From assembly GCF_024055795.1 (NCBI RefSeq), contig NZ_JAMXMY010000028.1:1-64000 (forward strand): a stretch of 64,000 nt of DNA. Direction: 5' to 3'. This document shows positions 44,381 through 51,450 of this stretch, in pieces. Every line of letters begins with the position of its first letter. Position 1 is the first letter of the stretch. A program made the translations under genes and the position numbers. Under the pieces are notes generated by a model. The model searched no databases and was not told where the DNA came from. It saw only the letters and a list, made by a program, of their open reading frames with translations. This DNA comes from Actinoallomurus purpureus. GTDB lineage: Bacteria; Actinomycetota; Actinomycetes; Streptosporangiales; Streptosporangiaceae.

Positions 44381-45586
44381 GTGGCACGTCTTCAGATGGC
44401 CCGATCCGGCGCCGCGCTGGTTCTCATCGCCGCCGCGGCGACGGCGTGCAGCAGCGATTCCGGTGGAGGTGAGGCGCACCCGCCGAGCCCCGCCGCGGCC
44501 TCCTCATCGCCGGCCCCGGCGCCGACGCCGAACCCGCTGGCGACGTCGCCGGCGCCGAGCGGCGACGCCAGTGCGGCCGCGATGAGCTCCTACCTGCAGG
44601 GCCTCGCGAAGAAGGACAGGTTCACGGGCGTGGCCCTGGTGGTCCGGCGCGGTCAGGTGCTGGTCCGTTTCCCCGCAGGCAAGGCCGACGAGGCCAAGAA
44701 GGTCCCGAACGGTCCGGACACCATCTTCCGGATCGCCTCGGTGAGCAAGCAGTTCACCGCCATGCTCGTGCTGCAGCTGCGGGACCAGGGGAAGGTGAAA
44801 CTGGACGACCCGGTCTGCCCGTACCTCGTCCCCACCTACATCAAGGCCTGCCCCACGGCGTGGCGGCCGATCACGGTTCGCGAGATCCTCGTCCACACGT
44901 CCGGCATCCCGGACATCTCCGAGATGAGCGACTTCTTCACGAAGCTGGATCAGCCGACCACGACCAAGGAGATCATCAGCCGGTTCGTGAACAAGCCCCT
45001 GGATTTCAAACCCGGCACCGGCTGGAAGTACAGCAACTCCGGATACATCCTCGCCGGCGCGATCATCGAGAAGGTCACCGGCAAGCGGTACGGCGAGGTG
45101 CTCCGGGAGCAGATCACCGCCCCGCTGCAACTCGAGCACACGGGCTACAGCGAGGGCGACCCGCCGGACGGCTGGGCCAAGGGCTATCTCAGCATCGGCA
45201 AGCCGGCGGGCCACATCAACGGGTCGCAGGCGAACGCCGCCGGCGGCGTCTACACCACGGCCGGCGACATGGCCCGCTGGGACCGGTCGTTCGGCGCGAA
45301 CCTGGTCGCGCCACCCGCCACGGTGAAGCTGGCCTTCACCTCTCAGGCCGACTGCCCGTCCGGCGGCTGCCTCGACTCCCCCTCCACCGGGTACGCCTTC
45401 GGCTGGCTCGTCGACCGGCTGAACGGACACCGGTACCTCTACCATCCCGGTCTGCTCGAGGGGTACCACGCCAGCAACGTCTACCTGCCCGACGACGACA
45501 TCGCCGTCGTCGTGCTCAGCAACGTCCAGAGCACCGACGTCAACGGCATCGCCCGCCACCTCGCCGGCCTCGCCCTCAAACCGTGA
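44381..45586 (+). CDS. beta-lactamase-fold serine hydrolase lipoprotein
   Basis: 401 residues. Lipoprotein signal (lipobox ATAC), a long Ser/Pro/Ala linker, then a class-C-type serine hydrolase domain. Active-site motifs are Ser120-x-x-Lys123 in ASVSKQ, Tyr217-Ser-Asn219 in YSNSGY and His355-Pro-Gly in place of KTG. Members act as D-Ala-D-Ala carboxypeptidases, peptidases or esterases. The start is GTG at 44381 with GTGGAG six bases upstream; a GTG further upstream lacks this. Confidence 0.88.
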   Translation: MARLQMARSGAALVLIAAAATACSSDSGGGEAHPPSPAAASSSPAPAPTPNPLATSPAPSGDASAAAMSSYLQGLAKKDRFTGVALVVRRGQVLVRFPAGKADEAKKVPNGPDTIFRIASVSKQFTAMLVLQLRDQGKVKLDDPVCPYLVPTYIKACPTAWRPITVREILVHTSGIPDISEMSDFFTKLDQPTTTKEIISRFVNKPLDFKPGTGWKYSNSGYILAGAIIEKVTGKRYGEVLREQITAPLQLEHTGYSEGDPPDGWAKGYLSIGKPAGHINGSQANAAGGVYTTAGDMARWDRSFGANLVAPPATVKLAFTSQADCPSGGCLDSPSTGYAFGWLVDRLNGHRYLYHPGLLEGYHASNVYLPDDDIAVVVLSNVQSTDVNGIARHLAGLALKP

Positions 45587-45626
45587 CAACGCGTGACGCG
45601 TTCCGGCCCGCCGTCGGCACAAGGAA

Positions 45627-45988
45627 CTAGGTCCGATTGAGGAAGGCGTCTCGGTCCCCGGACCGATGATCACGCACGGGCGCGCGGTACGGACCACGAC
45701 TGACCGAGCTCGGCCAGGCCCTCGGCTACTGGGCGGCCCGCTGGCAGCAGGTTCCGGGGTTCGCCACACCCTCCGGCACCGCCGACCCGGCTGCGGCCCT
45801 CGCCGCCGTTCCGCCCATTCCCCGGCAGGTGGTCGGCATCAACAACCGGCTCGGCCAACTGGCCGAACTCACCGGCTGGACGGCGACACTCTCCGCGCTC
45901 AGACCCGCCACCGACCCCGGGCAGGCCCAGGACCTGCTGGCCGACCTGTCCGCTGCCACCACCGTGCACTACCTTCACCTAGGTCCGA
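45627..45988 (+). repeat. 10-bp direct repeats bracketing the left pseudogene piece
   Basis: CTAGGTCCGA occurs at 45627-45636 and again at 45979-45988, enclosing almost exactly the 5' remnant of the questin-oxidase-like gene. The repeat may mark an earlier rearrangement that removed the N-terminal part; chance cannot be excluded. Confidence 0.45.
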
Positions 45989-45993
45989 CCTAG
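45670..45993 (+). pseudogene. questin-oxidase-like protein, left remnant
   Basis: An open frame without a start codon reads LTELGQALGYWAARWQQVPG, then PRQVVGINNRLGQLAELTGW and LADLSAATTVHYLHL, and stops with TAG at 45991-45993, the last bases before the IS. This matches the middle of questin-oxidase-family proteins, where an ELAEALAYWAARYQ-like stretch precedes the HAVTAP region. The N-terminal part is missing. It continues in the same frame on the far side of the element at 47395. Confidence 0.65.
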
Positions 45994-46135
45994 TCCTCCG
46001 GAGGATGCCCCGGCCTTCAGGCCGGGGAGGAATCCGGACTCCGTCAGGAGCGGCCCGGCGAAGCCGGGACGGCCTGAGAACGGAGTCCGCCAACGTTCGG
46101 TCATTCGACTTACACATTCGCATGACAGTTGTAAG

Positions 46136-47332
46136 GTGTCGGTCATGCGGACGGCGTACAAGTGCCGGGCCTACCCGGACCCCGAACAAGCGGCAGTGTT
46201 CAGCCGCACGTTCGGATGTGTGCGCCTGGTGTGGAACAAGACCCTCACCGAACGCCACACCGCGTACCACCAGCGAGGCCAGAAGACCTCCTACAAGCAG
46301 ACCGACGCCGCTTTGACCGGATGGAAGAAGACCGAGGACCTGGCGTTCTTGTCGGAGGTGTCGTCGGTTCCGCTGCAGCAGACGCTGCGGCATCAGCACG
46401 CCGCGTTCGCGAACTTCTTCGCCGGCCGCGCGAAGTACCCGCGGTTCAAGAACCGCAACTCCCGGCAGACCGCGCACTACACCCGCTCGGCGTTCCGCAT
46501 GAACAACGGCGAGTTGTCCATGGCCAAGACCGCCACCCCGCTGAGGTTCGTGTGGTCCTTCGACGACGTCGAGGTCTCCACGCTCAACCCCACCATGGTC
46601 GTCATCTCCCGGGATCCGGACGGCCGCTGGTACGTCACGTTCGCCATCGACACCGACGCCCCCGACCCCATCGATGAGGCCGGGCACGCCATCGGCGTCG
46701 ATCTGGGGATCAAGGACTTCGCGGTCACCTCCGACGGGGAACGCATCGCCAACCCCCGGCATCTGGAGCGCAAGGCCCGCAACCTCGCCCGCTGCCAGCG
46801 CGGGAGCATGAACCGCCGTAAGGCCAAGACCAAGGTCGCCCGCGCCCACCGCAAGGTCCGCAACGCCCGCACCGACTTCCTGCACCGCACCAGCACCAAC
46901 CTCGTCCGTCGGGCTGACACGATCGTGATCGAAGACCTCGCGGTCACCAACATGGTCAAGAACCGCAGGCTGGCGCGGGTGATCTCCGATGCGGGGTGGG
47001 GGGAGTTCCGCCGGCAGTTGGAGTACAAGGCCGAACGGGCCGGGCGCACGCTCGTGGTGATCGATCGCTGGTATCCCTCGTCCAAGACCTGCTCGGTGTG
47101 CGGGTACCTGCTCGCGGAGCTGAGTCTTTCCACCCGGCACTGGACGTGTCCGGGCTGCCGCACCCGGCATGACCGGGACATCAACGCGGCCAAGAACATC
47201 GTTGCGGCTGGTCGAGCCGTAGCCAGGCAAACCCCTGGTGATGCCTGTGGAGCTGGTGTCAGACGGCAAGGGTCCTCCCTTCCGCAGCCGGCGCTGAAAC
47301 AGGAAACCCGCGCCGTGAGGCGCCCGGCCTAA
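46136..47332 (+). CDS. tnpB: TnpB RNA-guided nuclease, copy C with 7-residue deletion
   Basis: 398 residues, or 395 from the ATG at 46145. Catalytic residues Asp189 (GVDLGIKDF), Glu266 (VIEDLAV) and Asp348 (RHDRDINAAKN) and the zinc finger CSVCG...CPGC are intact. Compared with copy B it lacks seven residues in the arginine-rich linker after RNLARCQRG. About 5% of residues differ otherwise, so the copies are not a very recent duplication. The linker lies near the RNA/DNA-binding face in known TnpB structures, so activity may be altered. Confidence 0.9.
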   Translation: MSVMRTAYKCRAYPDPEQAAVFSRTFGCVRLVWNKTLTERHTAYHQRGQKTSYKQTDAALTGWKKTEDLAFLSEVSSVPLQQTLRHQHAAFANFFAGRAKYPRFKNRNSRQTAHYTRSAFRMNNGELSMAKTATPLRFVWSFDDVEVSTLNPTMVVISRDPDGRWYVTFAIDTDAPDPIDEAGHAIGVDLGIKDFAVTSDGERIANPRHLERKARNLARCQRGSMNRRKAKTKVARAHRKVRNARTDFLHRTSTNLVRRADTIVIEDLAVTNMVKNRRLARVISDAGWGEFRRQLEYKAERAGRTLVVIDRWYPSSKTCSVCGYLLAELSLSTRHWTCPGCRTRHDRDINAAKNIVAAGRAVARQTPGDACGAGVRRQGSSLPQPALKQETRAVRRPA

Positions 47333-47394
47333 AGGCCGGATCGGCCACAAGGCCGATGGGAATCCCCCTTTCTTCAGAAGGGGGAGGAAGTCAA
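47324..47394 (+). ncRNA. predicted omega RNA scaffold of copy C
   Basis: Hairpins CCGGCC/GGCCGG (47324-47339, containing the tnpB stop), ATCGGCC/GGCCGAT (47340-47357) and CCCCCTT/AAGGGGG (47364-47384), ending in AGGAAGTCAA. The guide would start at 47395 with AACGCGCACGGCTCGGCCGT. Base-paired arms are identical in all three copies. Confidence 0.5.
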
Positions 47395-47742
47395 AACGCG
47401 CACGGCTCGGCCGTCATGCTGGTCCACGCCGCGACCGCACCCATGGCGGTACTCCGCACCCTGCCCGCGCTGCCCCGCAACCAGTGGGCCGCGAGCCTGT
47501 ACGCCGCCTGGGCCGCCAGCGCGGCCGTGACCGCCGCTTACCTCCCCGCCGCACCCGCGCCCAGGCACAGCCCGCCCACCGCACCGGACTCGGCCGACGA
47601 GGTGTTCGCCCGTGCCGTCCGTCACCAGGACGAACACGTCATCAAGCTCGCCGACACCTGCCTCGACGTCTACGACCGCACGGGCAACCCCGACGCCCTC
47701 GCCGCCGTCATCCGCGCCACCGAACTGATCGACGAGCCCTGA
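47395..47742 (+). pseudogene. questin-oxidase-like protein, right remnant
   Basis: The frame continues as NAHGSAVMLVHAATAPMAVLR, WAASLYAAWAASAAVTAAY, then DEVFARAVRHQDEHVIKLADT and GNPDALAAVIRATELIDEP. HAATAP, the repeated small hydrophobic helix and HQDEHVIKL fit the C-terminal part of questin-oxidase-family proteins (HAVTAP and HGDEHVIKF types). An ATG at 47356 inside the IS right end could produce a short chimeric protein, but it would lack the N-terminal two thirds. Confidence 0.68.
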
Positions 47743-47781
47743 CGGAACATCGTTCGTCAGGGCCATCAAATGAGGCGCCGT

Positions 47782-47853
47782 CTGCACACAAACAGATCAG
47801 CGATCTTGTATTCACCCAGGGCGGGCTGATCGCCACCCCGACTTTGTGTGCAG
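47782..47853. repeat. 11-bp inverted repeat with 50-bp loop
   Basis: CTGCACACAAA at 47782-47792 pairs with TTTGTGTGCAG at 47843-47853. The loop contains a further AGATC-AGC-GATCT hairpin. It sits between the questin pseudogene and the short DUF397 gene and could be a terminator, an operator or the ends of a small degenerate insertion. Confidence 0.6.
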
Positions 47854-47871
47854 GCGGGCTCGCCGACCGGG

Positions 47872-47982
47872 CTAACTGCTGTCGCCGGAGGACTCGACGA
47901 CGACGACCTCGATACAGTTGGTGGCTTCACCGCTACGGGTGCTCTTGCGCCACGGAAGACGTGAAATATCCTCTGGATTCAT
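47872..47982 (-). CDS. short DUF397-domain protein (36 aa)
   Basis: ATG at 47982, TAG at 47872-47874; it begins MNPEDISRLPWRKSTRSGE and ends in VVVVESSGDSS. W-R-K-S-x-x-S-G-x-x-x-N-C-I/V-E-V is the DUF397 signature. Typical members have about 60-70 residues with a VRDSK...F..W..F tail, so this one is cut short. It follows the XRE/DUF5753 gene by 10 bp, the standard pairing in actinomycetes, where the pair is thought to form a regulator/anti-regulator unit. Confidence 0.75.
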   Translation of the reverse strand: MNPEDISRLPWRKSTRSGEATNCIEVVVVESSGDSS

Positions 47983-47992
47983 GGCGGCCGAA

Positions 47993-48907
47993 CTACTCCT
48001 TCGCAATCACGGCGATGAGCTCCGTTGATGCTTCCGGAGACAACGCCACGGACTTCAGGCTCTCGAAATCCACCTTAATCCGTCGAATGATCTCCGCGCT
48101 CTCCGCGAACGCATCCCCCAGCCTGGTCCCGGCATGCGCCACGTCTGGCGCGATGTCTTCCGGGAAACCAAGGATGATGAACGGACCATCGAGACCGGCG
48201 TGCGTCCCGACCTCAAGCGGGAGGACCCTGACCGTCACGTTCGGCCGCCGCGTGGCGTCAAGCAGGGCATTCAGTTGCCCGCGCATGACATGCGGACCGC
48301 CGATCGGCCGACGTAGCGCGGCCTCGTCCAGGACTGCGGTCAGCATTGGGGCGGGCGGGTCTTTGCGGCTCAACAGGGCTTTGCGGGCCATGCGCGCCCG
48401 GACGCGGCGGTCGATGCCGGCTTCGTCGTCGCGCTGTCCTGCACGGATGATTTCACGGGCGTACTCATCGGTCTGAAGTAGCCCTGGGATGAGCTGCGGA
48501 CTCCACTCGTCGATGCGTGCCGCATCATCCTCCAGTGCGAGGTATGAGCCTTTGAAGATGTCGGAGTAGTCCGTCCACCAACCTCGGCGCCAAGAGTTTT
48601 TGGCGAGTTCGATGAGCGCGGCGCGGGTGGCGCTGTCGACGCCGTACAGGTCGAGCATCGCGATGATGGCCGGGGTAGTCGGTTTTGTCTTCGCGCGTTC
48701 GATGTACGCGACCTTGAAACGGCTCCAGCCCTGGCCGAGCTGGGCTGCGGCCTCCTCGGTGGTCAGGCCGGCGCGTTCGCGGAGGCGTCTGAGCTCGCTC
48801 GCGAGCTTGCGGCCGCGGACGGTTTGTGATCGCCCGCATGCCCTTTCGCGCCGACCGTGGCGACTACCTCGACCTCGCCATTCCCCTGCACCGCCACGCC
48901 GGCTCAC
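47993..48907 (-). CDS. XRE-family regulator with DUF5753 domain
   Basis: 304 residues from the GTG at 48907. The first ~30 residues are basic and unlike the family, so the true start may be later. The HTH is ELRRLRERAGLTTEEAAAQLGQGWSRFKVAYIERAKTKPT; DUF5753 follows, with WSPQLIPGLLQTDEYAREIIRAG, MRGQLNALLDATRRPNVTVRVLPLEVGTHAGLDGPFIILGF. It pairs with the DUF397 gene immediately downstream. Such pairs affect development and antibiotic production in Streptomyces. Confidence 0.9.
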   Translation of the reverse strand: MSRRGGAGEWRGRGSRHGRRERACGRSQTVRGRKLASELRRLRERAGLTTEEAAAQLGQGWSRFKVAYIERAKTKPTTPAIIAMLDLYGVDSATRAALIELAKNSWRRGWWTDYSDIFKGSYLALEDDAARIDEWSPQLIPGLLQTDEYAREIIRAGQRDDEAGIDRRVRARMARKALLSRKDPPAPMLTAVLDEAALRRPIGGPHVMRGQLNALLDATRRPNVTVRVLPLEVGTHAGLDGPFIILGFPEDIAPDVAHAGTRLGDAFAESAEIIRRIKVDFESLKSVALSPEASTELIAVIAKE

Positions 48908-48977
48908 TACTCGCCGCCTCCTGACTCCGGCCAGACAAAGGCTCCCGTCCGACGAGCGGCGTGCAGCGTCCCCAAGC

Positions 48978-49571
48978 TCATGGGGCGCGGAGGCCGTCGA
49001 AGATCACGGCGAGGGCGCGCGCCCGTACGTCGGCGTCGCCGCCGACGTGCTCGGCCGCCTGTGAGGCACCGACCAGGAGGGTCAGGATCTCGGGTAGCCC
49101 GATGTCGCGCCGAACCGCCCCGGCCTCCTGGGCGCGATCGAGCAGGGAACCGAGCGCGCGCCTGAGCTCCTGACCCGTCTCCGCCGTGGTCGCACGGACG
49201 TCGACGCCCGCCTCGGCCAGCGCGGCGGCGAAGGCGTTCTTGGTGGCCGCATGGTCGACGACGCGGGCGAAGAACGCGAAGAAGGCCGCGCCGGGATCCT
49301 CCGCGCTCATCAGCGCGTCGGCCTCGGTGGCGAGCCTGCCCAGTTGGGCGACGAACACCGCCTCGAGGAGCACCTCCTTGGTCGGGAAGTGGCGGAAGAC
49401 GGTGCCGACGCCGACGCCCGCACGCCGGGCGACCTGCTCCGTGGAGGCGGTGGTGCCCTGCTCGGCGAAGACGGCCTCGGCGGCCTCCAGGACCCGTGCG
49501 CGGTTGCGGAGCGCGTCCGCACGGGGCCGCCGTCCGCCGTCCGGGGCGGCCGCGGGCTTCGGTGGCGACAT
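48978..49571 (-). CDS. TetR-family repressor
   Basis: 197 residues. The HTH is ARVLEAAEAVFAEQGTTASTEQVARRAGVGVGTVFRHFPTKEVLLEAV, and a TetR_C-type ligand domain follows. The start ATG at 49571 has GAGGAT seven bases upstream. It is divergent from two SnoaL-like genes; two palindromic sites lie in the 99-bp gap and probably serve both autoregulation and repression of that operon. Confidence 0.9.
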   Translation of the reverse strand: MSPPKPAAAPDGGRRPRADALRNRARVLEAAEAVFAEQGTTASTEQVARRAGVGVGTVFRHFPTKEVLLEAVFVAQLGRLATEADALMSAEDPGAAFFAFFARVVDHAATKNAFAAALAEAGVDVRATTAETGQELRRALGSLLDRAQEAGAVRRDIGLPEILTLLVGASQAAEHVGGDADVRARALAVIFDGLRAP

Positions 49572-49592
49572 CACACCATCCTCGTTGACAAC

Positions 49593-49608
49593 CGGAGTGA
49601 TCACTCCG
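49593..49608. promoter_or_regulatory. TetR operator 1 (perfect palindrome)
   Basis: CGGAGTGATCACTCCG, a perfect 16-bp palindrome, lies 22 bp upstream of the tetR start. Its centre is 30 bp from that of operator 2, about three helical turns, so two dimers would bind on the same face. Confidence 0.75.
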
Positions 49609-49622
49609 CATAATCTTTTTAC

Positions 49623-49638
49623 CGGAGCCATCACTCCG
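49623..49638. promoter_or_regulatory. TetR operator 2 (imperfect)
   Basis: CGGAGCCATCACTCCG shares both outer half-sites (CGGAG and TCACTCCG) with operator 1 and differs only in the left inner bases. It is 33 bp upstream of the first SnoaL-like gene. Confidence 0.7.
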
Positions 49639-49670
49639 ATTACTTCCACGATCTCGCCCAGGAGTCTCCC

Positions 49671-50117
49671 ATGCCCGAACCGACCAGTCCCCGCGCCGTC
49701 TTTGAGCGCCTGAACCGCGGCATCGCGGAGGGGCGCTGGAACGACCTGGCCGACCTGTATGCGGAGGACGCGGTGGTACGCCAGCCGTTCGCCCCTCCGG
49801 CCTCCGGCGCACCTCAGATCCTTGAGGGCCGCGAGACGATCCGAGCCCGATTCGCCGGCGCGGCCCGGATGGGCCTGCGGTTCGGCGTGCGCAACGTGAT
49901 CGTGCACGAGACTACGGATCCCGAGGTGATCGTCGCGGAGTTCGACTATGACATCCCCGCCGGCGACGACGTGCTGACGGCGGCCAACGTCCAGGTGCTG
50001 CGGGTCCGCGACGGCCTGATCATCGAGACCCGTGACTATCACGACCATCTCACCATCGCCCGCGCCACCGGCGGTCTCTCCGCGCTCCTCGCCGCCCTTG
50101 ACGGAGAGACCGCGTGA
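49671..50117 (+). CDS. SnoaL-like/NTF2-fold protein 1
   Basis: 148 residues with the NTF2 cone-fold pattern: FERLNRGIAEGRWNDLADLYAEDAVVRQPF, ILEGRETIRARFAGAA, and a beta-rich end QVLRVRDGLIIETRDYHDH. The family includes ketosteroid-isomerase-like enzymes and polyketide cyclases as well as non-catalytic proteins; activity cannot be assigned. Its stop overlaps the GTG start of the paralogue downstream (GTGA). Probable control by the divergent TetR. Confidence 0.87.
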   Translation: MPEPTSPRAVFERLNRGIAEGRWNDLADLYAEDAVVRQPFAPPASGAPQILEGRETIRARFAGAARMGLRFGVRNVIVHETTDPEVIVAEFDYDIPAGDDVLTAANVQVLRVRDGLIIETRDYHDHLTIARATGGLSALLAALDGETA

Positions 50118-50545
50118 CGCCGCGCGAGGTGTTCGAGCGGCTGATCGACGGTGTCACGAGCGGCGACTGGGACGCGCTGCCCGCTCTGTACGCCGAGGAC
50201 ACCGTCGTCGTCCATCCGATGGCCGAGTCGGACGAGCCCCTGGTCGGACGGGAGGCCCTGCGGCGGCACTTCGCCGCTGCGGCCGCACTCCCCCTGCGGA
50301 TGAGCGCGCGTGACGTCGTCGTGCACGAGACCGCGGATCCGGAGGCCGTCATCGCCGAGTTCGAGTACGCCGGGCGGGTCACCACCACCGGCCGCCGGTT
50401 CACCGTACGCAACGTCTTCGTGCTCAGGGTCCGCGACGGACTCATCGTGGAGTCCCGCGACTACGCCGATCACCTCCGGTTCGGAGCGGCGATCGGTCGG
50501 CCGCCCGGTCCACCTACTGTCGGCGTGGACGGGGCATCCTCCTGA
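50114..50545 (+). CDS. SnoaL-like/NTF2-fold protein 2
   Basis: 143 residues, clearly a paralogue of the preceding gene (same FERL...YAEDTVV, VHET.DPE.VIAEF and VLRVRDGLI.E.RDY blocks), so the pair arose by tandem duplication. It begins with GTG overlapping the upstream stop, implying translational coupling and perhaps a heterodimer. Function unknown. Confidence 0.87.
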   Translation: MTPREVFERLIDGVTSGDWDALPALYAEDTVVVHPMAESDEPLVGREALRRHFAAAAALPLRMSARDVVVHETADPEAVIAEFEYAGRVTTTGRRFTVRNVFVLRVRDGLIVESRDYADHLRFGAAIGRPPGPPTVGVDGASS

Positions 50546-50655
50546 ATCATCCGGCATTTCGTGAGACATGTTGTTTCTTGCGGATGTGGCCCAAGGTGGC
50601 CATGATTTACCGGGGTCATGACTGACGGTCGAGTCGGCCCCTAGGCTTGGCGATC

Positions 50656-51450
50656 ATGGAGGAACGGATCCCCGACGTCATCGACGTCCACACCCCGTCC
50701 CCCGCCCGCATGTACGACTACTGGCTGGGCGGCAAGGACCACTTCGCCGCCGACCGGGAGGCGGCCGAGAAGGTGATCGCCGCCCACCCCGAGCAGCGGC
50801 AGCTCGTGCGGGCGAACCGCGACTTCCTCGTGCACGCCGTGCGCTACCTCGCCGAGCAGGGGATCGATCAGTTCCTGGATCTGGGGACGGGCATCCCGAC
50901 CTCGCCCAACGTGCACGAGGTGGCCCGCGAGGTCCGGCCGGCCGCACGAGTGGTCTACGTCGACAACGACCCGATCGTCTTCGCGCACAACCAGGCGTTC
51001 CGCGCCACCGACGACAGGATCGGCACCGTGCAGGCGGACGTCCGCCGCCCCGGCGAGATCCTGGGCGATCCGGCCGTCAAGCGGCTGCTCGACTTCGACC
51101 GGCCGGTCGGCCTGCTGGCCGTCGCCGTCCTGCACTTCGTCCCGGAGGGCGAGGCCGTGATGGCGAGCCTGCGGGAGGTCATGGCACCCGGCAGCTTCGT
51201 AGCGCTGTCCACCGGCACCAACGAGGGGCTGACGCCAAAGCAGCGCGAGCGCATCGAGAAGGCCTACGCCAAGGCCAGCGCCCCGGCCGTCATCCGTTCC
51301 CGCGAGGAGATCCAGCGGCTCTTCACGGGGTTCGACCTCGTCGAGCCGGGACTCGTCCACGTCGCCAAGTGGCGGGCCGACGGTCCGGAGACACGGGGAC
51401 GGCTTCTGGCCGGGGTCGGTCGTCTCAGGACGTCGCACGCGGACCGCTGA
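50656..51450 (+). CDS. SAM-dependent methyltransferase, DUF574 family
   Basis: 264 residues beginning MEERIPDVIDVHTPSPARMYDYWLGGKDHF. The SPARMYDYWLGGKDNF-type N-terminus and FLDLGTGIPTSPNVHEVAR mark this actinobacterial family, which is found in many copies per genome. A TTG at 50647 is an alternative start. Substrates are unknown. The 3' end overlaps the convergent glycerate kinase gene by 26 bp. Confidence 0.92.
   Translation: MEERIPDVIDVHTPSPARMYDYWLGGKDHFAADREAAEKVIAAHPEQRQLVRANRDFLVHAVRYLAEQGIDQFLDLGTGIPTSPNVHEVAREVRPAARVVYVDNDPIVFAHNQAFRATDDRIGTVQADVRRPGEILGDPAVKRLLDFDRPVGLLAVAVLHFVPEGEAVMASLREVMAPGSFVALSTGTNEGLTPKQRERIEKAYAKASAPAVIRSREEIQRLFTGFDLVEPGLVHVAKWRADGPETRGRLLAGVGRLRTSHADR

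Larger units (their letters stand above)
45994..47394 (+). mobile_element. TnpB-only IS605/IS1341-type element, copy C (1401 bp)
   Basis: Left end TCCTCCGGAGGA at 45994-46005 and right end TCAA at 47391-47394, defined by alignment with copy B. The left flank outside reads GACCTAG, so both complete copies share ACCTWG before the element. It lies inside a questin-oxidase-like pseudogene. One gene only. The length (467 x 3) keeps the two pseudogene parts in the same reading frame. Confidence 0.9.
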
